64,000 bases of DNA. Origin: Streptomyces nigra. Its GTDB lineage: Bacteria; Actinomycetota; Actinomycetes; Streptomycetales; Streptomycetaceae. This document shows positions 26,102 to 33,685 of the stretch, one piece after another (the first letter of the stretch is position 1; every line of letters starts with the position of its first letter). Made by a program: the position numbers and the translations under genes. The stretch is from assembly GCF_003074055.1 (NCBI RefSeq), contig NZ_CP029043.1, positions 2,348,501-2,412,500 of the forward strand, in the 5' to 3' direction. Below the pieces are notes generated by a model. The model did no database searches, was not told where the DNA came from, and saw only the letters and a program-made list of their open reading frames with translations.

Positions 26102-27976
26102 TCAGGCCTCCCGCGTGCCCGCGTACATCTCCTCGATGAGGTCCTTGTACTCGCGCTCCACGACGGGCCGCTTGAGCTTGAGGCTCGGCGTGATCTCACC
26201 GTGCTCGACGTCGAGGTCGCGCGGCAGCAGCCGGAACTTCTTGATCGTCTGCCACTTCTGCAGCCCGGCGTTGAGCTGCTGCACATAGGCGTCGACCATG
26301 GCGACGGTCTGCGGCGCGGCCACGATCTCGGCGTACGGCTTGCCGGCCAGCCCGTTCTCCTCGGCCCACGGCTGGAGCGCGATCTCGTCGAGCGCGATCA
26401 GCGCGGTGCAGAAGTTCCGGTCGGCGCCGTGCACAAGGATGTTCGAGACGTACGGGCAGACCGCCTTGAACTGGCCCTCGACCTCGGCGGGCGCGATGTA
26501 CTTGCCGCCGGACGTCTTGATGAGGTCCTTCTTGCGGTCCGTGATGCGCAGGTAGCCGTCCGGGGACAGCTCGCCGATGTCACCGGTGTGGAACCAGCCG
26601 TCGGCCTCCAGGACCTCGGCGGTCTTCTCAGGCAGGCCGTGGTAGCCCTGCATGATGCCGGGGCCGCGCAGCAGGATCTCGCCGTCGTCGGCGATACGGA
26701 CCTCGGTGCCGGGCAGCGGCTTGCCGACCGTGCCGGTGCGGTACGCCTCGCCCGGGTTCACGAAGGACGCGGCGGACGACTCGGTGAGGCCGTAGCCCTC
26801 CAGGATGTGGATGCCGGCGCCGGAGAAGAAGTAGCCGATCTCGGGCGCGAGGGCGGCCGAGCCGGAGACGCAGGCGCGCAGGTTGCCGCCGAAGGCCTCG
26901 CGGATCTTGGCGTAGACGAGCTTGTCGGCGACGGCGTGCTTGGCGCGCAGTCCGGCCGGGGCGGTCGCGGTGCCGGTGCGCCGGAAGTTGTCCTGGGTGA
27001 CCTTGGCGTACTCACGGGCGACACCCGCGGCCCACCGGAAGATCTTGTACTTGGCGCCCCCGCCGGCCTTCGCCTTGGCGGCGACGCCGTTGTAGACCTT
27101 CTCGAAGATGCGCGGCACGGCGGCCATGTAGGTCGGCTTCACGACCGGCAGATTCTCGATGATCTTGTCGACCCGGCCGTCGACTGCGGTGACATGGCCG
27201 ACCTCGATCTGGCCGGAGGTGAGCACCTTGCCGAAGACGTGGGCGAGCGGCAGCCACAGGTACTGCACGTCGTCCCCGCCGACCAGGCCGGTCGCGGCGA
27301 TCGCCTTGGCCATGTACGACCAGTTGTCGTGCGGCAGGCGCACCCCCTTGGGGCGACCGGTGGTGCCGGAGGTGTAGATGAGGGTGGCGAGCTGGTCCTT
27401 GGTGATCGCGCCGACCCGCTGCTTGATCAGCCCGGGCTCCTTCTCCAGCCGGGCGGCGCCGCGCGCCTCCAGCTCGGAGAGGGCGATCACCCAGTCGTCG
27501 GTCTCGACGCCGGCCGGGTCGACGACCACGACCTGGAGGAGCTGCGGCAGCTCTGCGCGCTTCTCGCGCGCCTTGGCGACCTGTGCCGCGTCCTCGGCGA
27601 TCAGCACCCGGCTCTCGGAGTCCGCGAGGATGAACGCCGACTCCTCGGCGTTGGTCTGCGGATAGACGGTGGTCGTGGCGGCGCCGGCGCACATGATGCC
27701 CAGGTCGGCGAGGATCCACTCGATCCGGGTGGAGGAGGCGAGGGCGACCCGCTGCTCGGGCTGGACCCCCAGCTCGATGAGCCCGGCGGCGATGGCGTGC
27801 ACCCGCTCGGCGGCCTGCGCCCAGGTCAGCGACTTCCAGTCGTCGGGGCCCTCCCCCGACGCGGGCGGAGTGGGATAGCGGTACGCCTCGGCATCCGGCG
27901 TGGCGGCCACGCGCTCCAGGAAGAGGGTCGCCACGCTCGGCGGACGGTTCTCGATCAGTGTCTGTGTGTCGCTCAC
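26102..27976 (-). CDS. Long-chain acyl-CoA ligase (AMP-forming)
   Basis: A 624-residue ANL-superfamily enzyme that activates fatty acids through acyl-adenylate to acyl-CoA. The P-loop signature is TLIYTSGTTGRPKGV, the A5 region EGYGLTESSAASFVN, the A7 motif WFHTGDIGELSPDGYLRITDRKKDLIKTSGGKYIAP, given here as separate parts of one segment, and a C-terminal lysine in EITPSLKLKRP. Length and the N-terminal SVATLFLERVAATPDAEA match FadD15/FACS-type ligases of actinobacteria. GTG start with GGAGG six bases upstream. An isolated gene; a palindrome upstream may be its operator. Confidence 0.92.
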   Translation of the reverse strand: MSDTQTLIENRPPSVATLFLERVAATPDAEAYRYPTPPASGEGPDDWKSLTWAQAAERVHAIAAGLIELGVQPEQRVALASSTRIEWILADLGIMCAGAATTTVYPQTNAEESAFILADSESRVLIAEDAAQVAKAREKRAELPQLLQVVVVDPAGVETDDWVIALSELEARGAARLEKEPGLIKQRVGAITKDQLATLIYTSGTTGRPKGVRLPHDNWSYMAKAIAATGLVGGDDVQYLWLPLAHVFGKVLTSGQIEVGHVTAVDGRVDKIIENLPVVKPTYMAAVPRIFEKVYNGVAAKAKAGGGAKYKIFRWAAGVAREYAKVTQDNFRRTGTATAPAGLRAKHAVADKLVYAKIREAFGGNLRACVSGSAALAPEIGYFFSGAGIHILEGYGLTESSAASFVNPGEAYRTGTVGKPLPGTEVRIADDGEILLRGPGIMQGYHGLPEKTAEVLEADGWFHTGDIGELSPDGYLRITDRKKDLIKTSGGKYIAPAEVEGQFKAVCPYVSNILVHGADRNFCTALIALDEIALQPWAEENGLAGKPYAEIVAAPQTVAMVDAYVQQLNAGLQKWQTIKKFRLLPRDLDVEHGEITPSLKLKRPVVEREYKDLIEEMYAGTREA

Positions 27977-28036
27977 GACATCCTCCGGGGGCCCGCGACG
28001 GTGCGGCTGGTTCCACGTTCCACTCGCGCTTGTTTA

Positions 28037-28046
28037 ACTCGCGAGT
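28037..28046. promoter_or_regulatory. Palindrome upstream of acyl-CoA ligase, possible TetR operator
   Basis: ACTCGCGAGT is a perfect 10-bp palindrome in an A/T-richer setting (TTTAACTCGCGAGTAACT), with another ACTCGCG 15 bases to the left. On the minus strand it reads TTACTCGCGAGTTAA. TetR-type regulators of acyl-CoA metabolism use operators of this look. It is about 60 bases upstream of the ligase start. Confidence 0.45.
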
Positions 28047-28141
28047 AACTATCGAGCAGGGATCAGGTTAAAGGTCGACGGCCCCCTGCGTAAGAGCCTG
28101 CGCCCTGTCACTTCCTCCGAACGGGCACGACGCGCACACAA

Positions 28142-28175
28142 AAGGGCCCGCCGTGCTTTCGCACGACGGACCCTT
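28142..28175 (-). terminator. Intrinsic terminator of lepA
   Basis: On the minus strand a 13-bp stem with G-U pairs around the four-base loop GAAA is followed by TTTTG. It lies 40 bases past the lepA stop and before the acyl-CoA ligase promoter region. The U-run makes this one of the clearest terminators in the window. Confidence 0.85.
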
Positions 28176-28214
28176 CATGCGGCGATTTGCCGGGTCACGG
28201 AGTGTTACCCGCGG

Positions 28215-30083
28215 TTACTTCTTGCCCTTGCCCGACCCCGCGCTGTCATCGCTGCTCAACACGGCGATGAAGGCCTCCTGGGGAACCTCCACGGAACCCA
28301 CCATCTTCATCCGCTTCTTGCCTTCCTTCTGCTTCTCCAGCAGCTTGCGCTTCCGGGAGATGTCACCGCCGTAGCACTTGGCGAGGACGTCCTTGCGGAT
28401 GGCGCGGATGGTCTCGCGGGCGATCACCCGGGAGCCGATGGCCGCCTGGATCGGCACCTCGAAGGCCTGCCGCGGGATCAGCTCGCGCAGCTTGGCGACG
28501 AGCCGCACCCCGTACGCGTACGCGGCGTCCTTGTGGGTGATCGCCGAGAAGGCGTCCACCTTGTCGCCGTGCAGCAGGATGTCGACCTTGACCAGGCTGG
28601 AGGTCTGCTCGCCCGTGGGCTCGTAGTCCAGCGAGGCGTAGCCGCGGGTCTTGGACTTCAGCTGGTCGAAGAAGTCGAAGACGATCTCCGCGAGCGGCAG
28701 GGTGTAGCGGATCTCCACCCGGTCCTCGGAGAGGTAGTCCATGCCGAGCAGGGTGCCGCGCCGGGTCTGGCACAGCTCCATGATCGAGCCGATGAACTCG
28801 GTGGGCGCGAGGATCGTGGCGCGCACGACCGGCTCGTACACCTCGTTGATCTTGCCCTCGGGGAACTCGCTCGGGTTGGTGACGGTGTGCTCGCTGCCGT
28901 CCTCCATCACGACCCGGTAGACCACGTTCGGCGCGGTCGCGATCAGGTCGAGGCCGAACTCGCGCTCCAGCCTCTCCCGGATCACGTCCAGGTGCAGCAG
29001 GCCGAGGAAGCCGACGCGGAAACCGAAGCCGAGGGCGGCGGAGGTCTCCGGCTCGTAGACCAGCGCGGCGTCGTTGAGCTGCAGCTTGTCCAGGGCCTCG
29101 CGCAGCTCCGGGTAGTCGGAGCCGTCCAGCGGGTACAGGCCGGAGAAGACCATGGGCTTGGGGTCCTTGTAGCCCCCGAGCGCCTCCGTGGCCCCCTTGT
29201 GCTGGCTGGTGACGGTGTCACCGACCTTGGACTGGCGGACGTCCTTCACACCGGTGATGAGGTAGCCCACCTCACCGACGCCCAGGCCGTCGGCCGGGAG
29301 CATCTCGGGTGAGTTCGTCCCGATCTCCAGCAGCTCGTGGGTGGCGCCGGTCGACATCATCTTGATGCGCTCGCGCTTGTTGAGCTGGCCGTCGATGACA
29401 CGGACGTACGTCACGACACCGCGGTAGGAGTCGTAGACCGAGTCGAAGATCATCGCGCGGGCGGGGGCGTCCGCGACGCCCACCGGGCCGGGCACCTCGG
29501 CCACGACCTTGTCGAGCAGCGCGTCGACACCGAGCCCGGTCTTCGCGGACACCTTGAGCACGTCGCTCGGGTCGCAGCCGACCAGGTTGGCGAGCTCCTC
29601 GGCGAACTTCTCGGGCTGCGCGGCCGGCAGGTCGATCTTGTTCAGCACGGGGATGATCGTGAGGTCGTTCTCCATCGCCAGGTAGAGGTTGGCGAGGGTC
29701 TGGGCCTCGATGCCCTGGGCGGCGTCGACGAGGAGGATGGTCCCCTCGCAGGCGGCGAGCGACCGCGAGACCTCGTAGGTGAAGTCGACGTGCCCCGGGG
29801 TGTCGATCATGTTGAGGATGTGCGTGTTGCCGGGGTCGTGGGTGGGAGCCCACGGCAGCCGCACCGCCTGGGACTTGATCGTGATGCCGCGCTCGCGCTC
29901 GATGTCCATCCGGTCGAGGTACTGAGCACGCATCTGCCGCTGCTCGACCACACCGGTCAGCTGGAGCATCCGGTCGGCGAGCGTGGACTTGCCGTGGTCG
30001 ATGTGCGCGATGATGCAGAAATTGCGGATCAGAGCCGGGTCGGTACGGCTCGGCTCGGGCACATTGTTAGGGGTCGCGGGCAC
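28215..30083 (-). CDS. lepA: Elongation factor 4 (ribosome back-translocase)
   Basis: A 622-residue translational GTPase that remobilises stalled ribosomes. G-domain motifs are present: G1 [10 protein letters not shown]3 DTPGHVD, G4 NKIDLP. These are followed by EF-G-like domains II, III and V and the LepA-specific C-terminal domain ([28 protein letters not shown]). The likely start is the GTG at 30083 ([16 protein letters not shown]), with AGGA seven bases before it; the frame continues to 30143 but with atypical codons. Divergent from rpsT, the usual actinobacterial arrangement. Confidence 0.96.
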   Translation of the reverse strand: MPATPNNVPEPSRTDPALIRNFCIIAHIDHGKSTLADRMLQLTGVVEQRQMRAQYLDRMDIERERGITIKSQAVRLPWAPTHDPGNTHILNMIDTPGHVDFTYEVSRSLAACEGTILLVDAAQGIEAQTLANLYLAMENDLTIIPVLNKIDLPAAQPEKFAEELANLVGCDPSDVLKVSAKTGLGVDALLDKVVAEVPGPVGVADAPARAMIFDSVYDSYRGVVTYVRVIDGQLNKRERIKMMSTGATHELLEIGTNSPEMLPADGLGVGEVGYLITGVKDVRQSKVGDTVTSQHKGATEALGGYKDPKPMVFSGLYPLDGSDYPELREALDKLQLNDAALVYEPETSAALGFGFRVGFLGLLHLDVIRERLEREFGLDLIATAPNVVYRVVMEDGSEHTVTNPSEFPEGKINEVYEPVVRATILAPTEFIGSIMELCQTRRGTLLGMDYLSEDRVEIRYTLPLAEIVFDFFDQLKSKTRGYASLDYEPTGEQTSSLVKVDILLHGDKVDAFSAITHKDAAYAYGVRLVAKLRELIPRQAFEVPIQAAIGSRVIARETIRAIRKDVLAKCYGGDISRKRKLLEKQKEGKKRMKMVGSVEVPQEAFIAVLSSDDSAGSGKGKK

Positions 30084-30172
30084 GCAGGGTCCTGTCTCTT
30101 GAGGCGCCTTATGCCTCGGGTCGGATCGATACGTAGGTTCCATGGTCCCATGGGCGGCGACCTGGAGCGGGT

Positions 30173-30202
30173 TTGGGCCATTCTTCGGCCCACTGGTAGT
30201 CT
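30173..30202 (+). promoter_or_regulatory. Putative rpsT promoter
   Basis: TTGGGC and TAGTCT are separated by 18 bases, about 120 bases before the rpsT start in the lepA-rpsT divergent region. The boxes are close to the Streptomyces vegetative consensus. No operator was identified. Confidence 0.42.
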
Positions 30203-30268
30203 GGGTGGCTGTGTCTCATGCCCTCTCAGCGCGAGGCACACCTTCAAGAAATCACCTGGTACGGGACC

Positions 30269-30288
30269 GGTCTCCGCTTCGGGAGGCC
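30269..30288 (+). other. Hairpin in the rpsT leader
   Basis: GGTCTCC pairs with GGAGGCC (one U-G) around a GCTTCG loop, 35 bases upstream of the rpsT start. S20 is autoregulated in some bacteria, so a leader structure is plausible, but this is only a position-based guess. Confidence 0.35.
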
Positions 30289-30322
30289 CCAGGCCCGTGC
30301 CTGAACCTGAAAAGGCTCATTC

Positions 30323-30589
30323 GTGGCGAACATCAAGTCCCAGATCAAGCGGATCAAGACCAACGAGAAGGCCCGGCTGCGCAACAAGGCCGTCAAGTCC
30401 TCCCTCAAGACCGCGATCCGCAAGGCCCGCGAGGCCGCTGCCGCGGGTGACGTCGAGAAGGCCACCGAGTACCAGCGCGCTGCCGCGCGTCAGCTCGACA
30501 AGGCCGTCTCCAAGGGCGTCATCCACAAGAACCAGGCCGCCAACAAGAAGTCGGCGCTTGCTTCGAAGGTCGCGACCCTCAAGGGCTGA
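30323..30589 (+). CDS. rpsT: 30S ribosomal protein S20
   Basis: An 88-residue basic protein of the body of the 30S subunit, contacting 16S rRNA near helices 9 and 44. The sequence [20 protein letters not shown] followed by [18 protein letters not shown], and the end of the protein with [20 protein letters not shown], is typical of the family at its normal length. GTG start with AAAAGG eight bases upstream. A monocistronic gene followed by two large hairpins. Confidence 0.98.
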   Translation: MANIKSQIKRIKTNEKARLRNKAVKSSLKTAIRKAREAAAAGDVEKATEYQRAAARQLDKAVSKGVIHKNQAANKKSALASKVATLKG

Positions 30590-30659
30590 CACCTTTCTGA
30601 TCTGACCGCCGGAGGGACTCGAGCGGGCCCTCTCTCATCCGCTCCCGTCCGGCACCCCC

Positions 30660-30701
30660 GGATCCGCACGCGGCCTGCGTTCGCCACGCGGGTGCGGATC
30701 C
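30660..30701 (+). terminator. Hairpin downstream of rpsT
   Basis: GGATCCGCAC and GTGCGGATCC form perfect 10-bp arms with additional inner GCG/CGC pairing, 70 bases after the rpsT stop. There is no U-run. It is likely the rpsT terminator. Confidence 0.55.
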
Positions 30702-30718
30702 AGCAGCTTGAACCCGGA

Positions 30719-30759
30719 GGCCCCGGCGCCCACCCTTCCCCAGGGCGGGTGCCGGGGCC
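30719..30759. terminator. Second hairpin between rpsT and the SnoaL-like gene
   Basis: A stem of about 16 bp with one mismatch (GGCCCCGGC against GCCGGGGCC at the outer end) lies just before the 39-bp repeat array. Placed between convergent genes, it could act on either transcript. Confidence 0.5.
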
Positions 30760-30911
30760 TTCGGCATGCCCTCGGGGCGGGTCAGCTCCAGAATCGGCTT
30801 CGGCACGCTCTCGGGGCGGGTCAGCTCCAGAATCGGCTTCGGCACGCTCTCGGGGCGGGTCAGCTCCAGAATCGGCTTCGGCACGCTCTCGGGGCGGGTC
30901 AGCTCCAGAAT
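30759..30911. repeat. 39-bp tandem repeat array overlapping a stop codon
   Basis: Three perfect 39-bp units at 30772, 30811 and 30850 and a fourth partial unit ending at 30911 where the SnoaL-like gene closes; a degenerate part-unit precedes. On the minus strand each unit carries ATTCTGGAGCTGA, the very end of that gene including its TGA. The array thus grew by copying the gene terminus downstream. In another minus-strand frame it would encode repeats of ELTRPESVPKPIL, but there is no sign of translation. Confidence 0.93.
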
Positions 30912-31297
30912 TCGTCGGCCGTGTCGAGGTCCGCGACGCACTCGTCGAGATCGGTGATCTTGTCGCCGACGATCCGGAAGACGATGCCGCCGTCCTCGTC
31001 GATGTGCTTGTCGCCCCGGTCGGCGGTGAAGCGGTGCACGGAGACGGCGTGCCCACGCCCGTCGACGAACACATCGCGCAGCTCCACGCGGAACGAGCCG
31101 CCCGTCTCCGACTGGAGCCGGCCGTAGTAGCCGCTGAGAATCGCGTCGATCCCCTTGTGGTCCCCCGACAGCGGATGCGTACCGGGCACATGGTGTGTGC
31201 AGTCCCCGGTCATCAGGGAGCGCAGTGTGTCCATGTCCCCGTTCTGGAACGCCGTGTACCCCTTGCGTACGAGGGCAGCGTGCGGGTGCTCAGCCAT
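30899..31297 (-). CDS. SnoaL/NTF2-like fold protein
   Basis: A 132-residue protein with the cone-shaped alpha+beta barrel pattern of SnoaL-like polyketide cyclases and NTF2-like proteins: HAALVRKGYTAFQNGDMDTLRSLM, then DCTHHVPGTHPLSGDHKG, then FRVELRDVFVDGRGHAVSVHRF and RGDKHIDEDGGIVFRIVGDKI. The family covers isomerases, cyclases and small-molecule binders; substrate unknown. ATG at 31297 has AAAGGTGG upstream. Its last 13 bases are the seed of the 39-bp tandem repeat, so the C-terminus ends EFWS exactly inside the last repeat unit. Confidence 0.88.
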   Translation of the reverse strand: MAEHPHAALVRKGYTAFQNGDMDTLRSLMTGDCTHHVPGTHPLSGDHKGIDAILSGYYGRLQSETGGSFRVELRDVFVDGRGHAVSVHRFTADRGDKHIDEDGGIVFRIVGDKITDLDECVADLDTADEFWS

Positions 31298-31410
31298 CGT
31301 GATCGCCACCTTTCGCCGTCCGGCGACAACAGCTGATACGTCCGATTCTCCTCGCCCTGGGGACGCCTGTCGTTCGGATCGGGGGCCGGGGGGCGGGTGG
31401 GTGGCGGGCG

Positions 31411-32400
31411 TCAGGCGCGGCCGCGGGAGCGGGCGGCGCGGGCGATCGTCACGACCGCCTTCTCGAGGGCGTACTCCGGGTCGTCCCCGCCGCCCTTCAC
31501 CCCGGCGTCGGCCTCGGCGACCGCCCGCAACGCGACCGCGACACCGTCCGGCGTCCAACCCCGCATCTGCTGGCGCACCCGGTCGATCTTCCAGGGCGGC
31601 ATCCCCAGCTCCCGGGCCAGATCGGCGGGCCGGCCCCCGCGGGCGGAGGACAGCTTGCCGATGGCCCGCACGCCCTGCGCCAGCGCACTGGTGATCAGGA
31701 CGGGGGCGACACCGGTCGCCAGCGACCACCGCAGCGCCTCCAGCGCCTCCGCCGCTCGGCCCTCCACGGCCCGGTCGGCGACGGTGAAGCTCGACGCCTC
31801 GGCCCGGCCCGTGTAGTAGCGCCCGACGACGGCCTCGTCGATGGTGCCCTCGACATCCGCGACCAGCTGGGTCACCGCGGACGCCAGCTCCCGCAGATCA
31901 CTGCCGATGGCGTCGACCAGCGCCTGGCACGCCTCGGGCGTCGCGGATCTGCCGGTCGCCCGGAACTCCTGCCGGACGAACGCCAGCCGGTCCGCCGGCT
32001 TGGTCATCTTCGGGCACGCCACCTCGCGTGCCCCCGCCTTGCGGGCGGCGTCGAGCAGCTTCTTGCCCTTGACGCCACCGGCGTGCAACAGCACCAGCGT
32101 GATCTCCTCGGCCGGGGAGGAGAGATACGCCGTCACGTCCTTGATGGTGTCCGCCGACAGGTCCTGCGCGTTCCGCACCACGACGACCTTGCGCTCGGCG
32201 AACAGCGACGGGCTGGTCAGCTCCGCCAGCGTGCCCGGCTGCACCTGGTCCGCGGTGAGGTCCCGTACGTCCGTGTCGGCGTCGGCGGCCCGCGCGGCGA
32301 CCACCACCTCCCGCACGGCACGGTCGAGCAGCAGCTCCTCCTGACCCACGGCGAGGGTCACGGGGGCGAGGGGATCGTCGTTCGCAGTCTTCCTGGCCAT
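31411..32400 (-). CDS. holA: DNA polymerase III subunit delta
   Basis: A 329-residue clamp-loader subunit that opens the beta clamp. Family features are the N-terminal PVTLAVGQEELLLDRAVREVV, the FAERKVVVVRNAQDL segment, and the C-terminal helical collar domain (LREL ASAVTQLVADV region and PPWKIDRVRQQMRGW, which are characteristic of HolA). The ATG at 32400 is used; an earlier in-frame start adds ten residues. Upstream lies comEC/comEA on the same strand, the typical bacterial comEA-comEC-holA order, although small genes are inserted between here. rpsT follows nearby in many genomes, as here. Confidence 0.94.
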   Translation of the reverse strand: MARKTANDDPLAPVTLAVGQEELLLDRAVREVVVAARAADADTDVRDLTADQVQPGTLAELTSPSLFAERKVVVVRNAQDLSADTIKDVTAYLSSPAEEITLVLLHAGGVKGKKLLDAARKAGAREVACPKMTKPADRLAFVRQEFRATGRSATPEACQALVDAIGSDLRELASAVTQLVADVEGTIDEAVVGRYYTGRAEASSFTVADRAVEGRAAEALEALRWSLATGVAPVLITSALAQGVRAIGKLSSARGGRPADLARELGMPPWKIDRVRQQMRGWTPDGVAVALRAVAEADAGVKGGGDDPEYALEKAVVTIARAARSRGRA

Positions 32401-32447
32401 CGCGTACAGCATGGCACGCGGGTACGACAACGCCGGCCGGTGCCGTA

Positions 32448-32480
32448 CCGCTGCCGCTGCCGCTGCCGCTGCCGCTGCCG
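32448..32480. repeat. Hexanucleotide microsatellite (CCGCTG)5
   Basis: Five perfect CCGCTG units plus CCG in the 96-base gap upstream of holA. It could vary in length by slippage and change the distance between promoter and gene. Confidence 0.9.
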
Positions 32481-32496
32481 GAAGACTTCCCGGCGG

Positions 32497-32742
32497 CTAC
32501 GGCTCCTCCCGCCAGCCCTCCCACTCCCCCGCGAACGCGTCGAGCTCCGCGGGGTCGAGGCGCTCCTGCTCGTCGCGCAGCACCAGCAGCCACTGCGCGT
32601 CCTCGGCGTCGTCCTCGCCCGCGAGGGCGTCCCGCACCAGGTGCGGCTCCTCGTCGACGCCGAACCGCTCCCGCAGCGCCTCCGCCGCCTCCTCTGCCGC
32701 GTCACGGTCGGGCAGCACCAGCACATGTCTCACATCGCTCAC
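32497..32742 (-). CDS. Small conserved acidic protein, unknown function
   Basis: An 81-residue acidic protein: VSDVRHVLVLPDRDAAEEAAEALRERF at the start, an internal EEPHLVRDALAGEDDAEDAQWLLVLRD, and a C-terminal EFAG-like FAGEWEGWREEP. It has the alternating beta-alpha-beta look of a ferredoxin-fold regulator but no family was recognised. GTG at 32742 is preferred; a GTG six codons earlier (32760) is equally possible because neither has a strong ribosome site. It lies between the acetyltransferase gene and holA on the same strand and is probably co-transcribed with them. Confidence 0.75.
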   Translation of the reverse strand: MSDVRHVLVLPDRDAAEEAAEALRERFGVDEEPHLVRDALAGEDDAEDAQWLLVLRDEQERLDPAELDAFAGEWEGWREEP

Positions 32743-32780
32743 GGGGCAATTCTCGGACACGGGGCGGATGCCCGGTTCCG

Positions 32781-32825
32781 GGGGTGCCGGGGGTGCCGGC
32801 GGTGCCGGGGGTGCCGGGGGTGCCG
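32781..32825. repeat. 9-bp tandem repeat (GGGGTGCCG)5
   Basis: Five consecutive 9-bp units, four perfect and the third with one change, in the gap between the acetyltransferase gene and the small acidic protein gene. Flanked by further G/C runs. Confidence 0.9.
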
Positions 32826-32853
32826 GGGCCGCGGCACCGCTTGTGCCGCCCCC

Positions 32854-33681
32854 TTACCCGTTCCCGCCCGGTGTCCGGACCGTCGGCACCCGGTCCAGCG
32901 CGATGCCGAACCGGTCCCGGTACACCCCCAGCACCTCCTCGTCCGTGGCCAGCTCCCGCTCCGTACGGGTGCCGTCGGCCGCCGTCTCCTTGAACGTGCG
33001 GCCGCTGAGCGTGATCCGCCCTCCCTCGTCGGTGACCCGCGAGCACACCAGCGACTGGGTGAAGTGCGAGGCGGGCGAGGTGCTGTGCCACCACGCGCCG
33101 GACACGAAGTCCCCGAGCACCCGGGGCCGCCGCTCCAGCCGGTACTCGGGCCTGCCGTCCATCACCACATCCAGGTCCGCCTCCTGGCCCCCGCGCACCC
33201 CCGCCGCGTCCGGCCCGGCCTCGACGATCCGGAACACCCCCGCCGGATCCACCTGCTCCTCCCCGGTGCCGAGCGCCAGCGGGTGGTGGCTGTGCGCCCC
33301 GAAGCCCACGTCCGCCAGCCAGGCGCCCCCGTCCGCCGTCCGGACCTCCAGCGCCATGTGGTCGTAGGGGATGCCGAGTCTCCCCTCGTTGCCGTGCACG
33401 CGCGCCGCGAGCAGCGTCACCTCGAAGCCGAGCGCGCCGAGCAACGCCCCGAACGCGCCGTTCAGTTCGTAGCAGAACCCGCCGCGTCCCGCCCCCACCA
33501 CCTTGTCCACCAGCCGCTTCTCCTCCAGGACGATCTCCTCGCCGAGGTGGATCGACAGGTTCTCGAAAGGCACGGTGCGCAGATGGCGCAGATGCAGGTC
33601 GCGCAGGGCCTCGGCGGTGGGCCGGACCGGACGCTCGGCTCCCAGTCGGCTCAGGTAGGCATCGATCTCCACGGAATCCAT
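32854..33681 (-). CDS. nat: Arylamine N-acetyltransferase
   Basis: A 275-residue NAT enzyme transferring acetyl from acetyl-CoA to arylamines and hydrazines. The catalytic triad is complete: C70 in GRGGFCYELNGAFG, H108 in PYDHMALEV and D124 in WLADVGFG. The N-terminal VEIDAYLSRLGAERP and LHLRHLRTVPFENLSIH are family-typical. In actinomycetes some NATs act in aromatic or antibiotic biosynthesis (for example ansamycin amide synthases), but no such cluster is here, so a housekeeping/detoxification role is more likely. The ATG at 33681 follows TGAGGG. It begins only four bases from the comEC stop. Confidence 0.94.
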   Translation of the reverse strand: MDSVEIDAYLSRLGAERPVRPTAEALRDLHLRHLRTVPFENLSIHLGEEIVLEEKRLVDKVVGAGRGGFCYELNGAFGALLGALGFEVTLLAARVHGNEGRLGIPYDHMALEVRTADGGAWLADVGFGAHSHHPLALGTGEEQVDPAGVFRIVEAGPDAAGVRGGQEADLDVVMDGRPEYRLERRPRVLGDFVSGAWWHSTSPASHFTQSLVCSRVTDEGGRITLSGRTFKETAADGTRTERELATDEEVLGVYRDRFGIALDRVPTVRTPGGNG

Positions 33682-33685
33682 GCCC

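Noticed and set aside
30759-30911. CRISPR array
   Set aside because: Units are contiguous 39-bp copies with no spacers.
30579-30941. Minus-strand protein with ELTRPESVPKPIL repeats
   Set aside because: It arises by reading the 39-bp array out of frame with the SnoaL-like gene; no start signal or family.
32781-32825. CRISPR or coding repeat
   Set aside because: Only 9-bp units in an intergenic gap; a simple tandem repeat.
32854-33681. Evidence for an ansamycin cluster (NAT as amide synthase)
   Set aside because: No polyketide synthase or AHBA genes are nearby; NAT is flanked by housekeeping genes.
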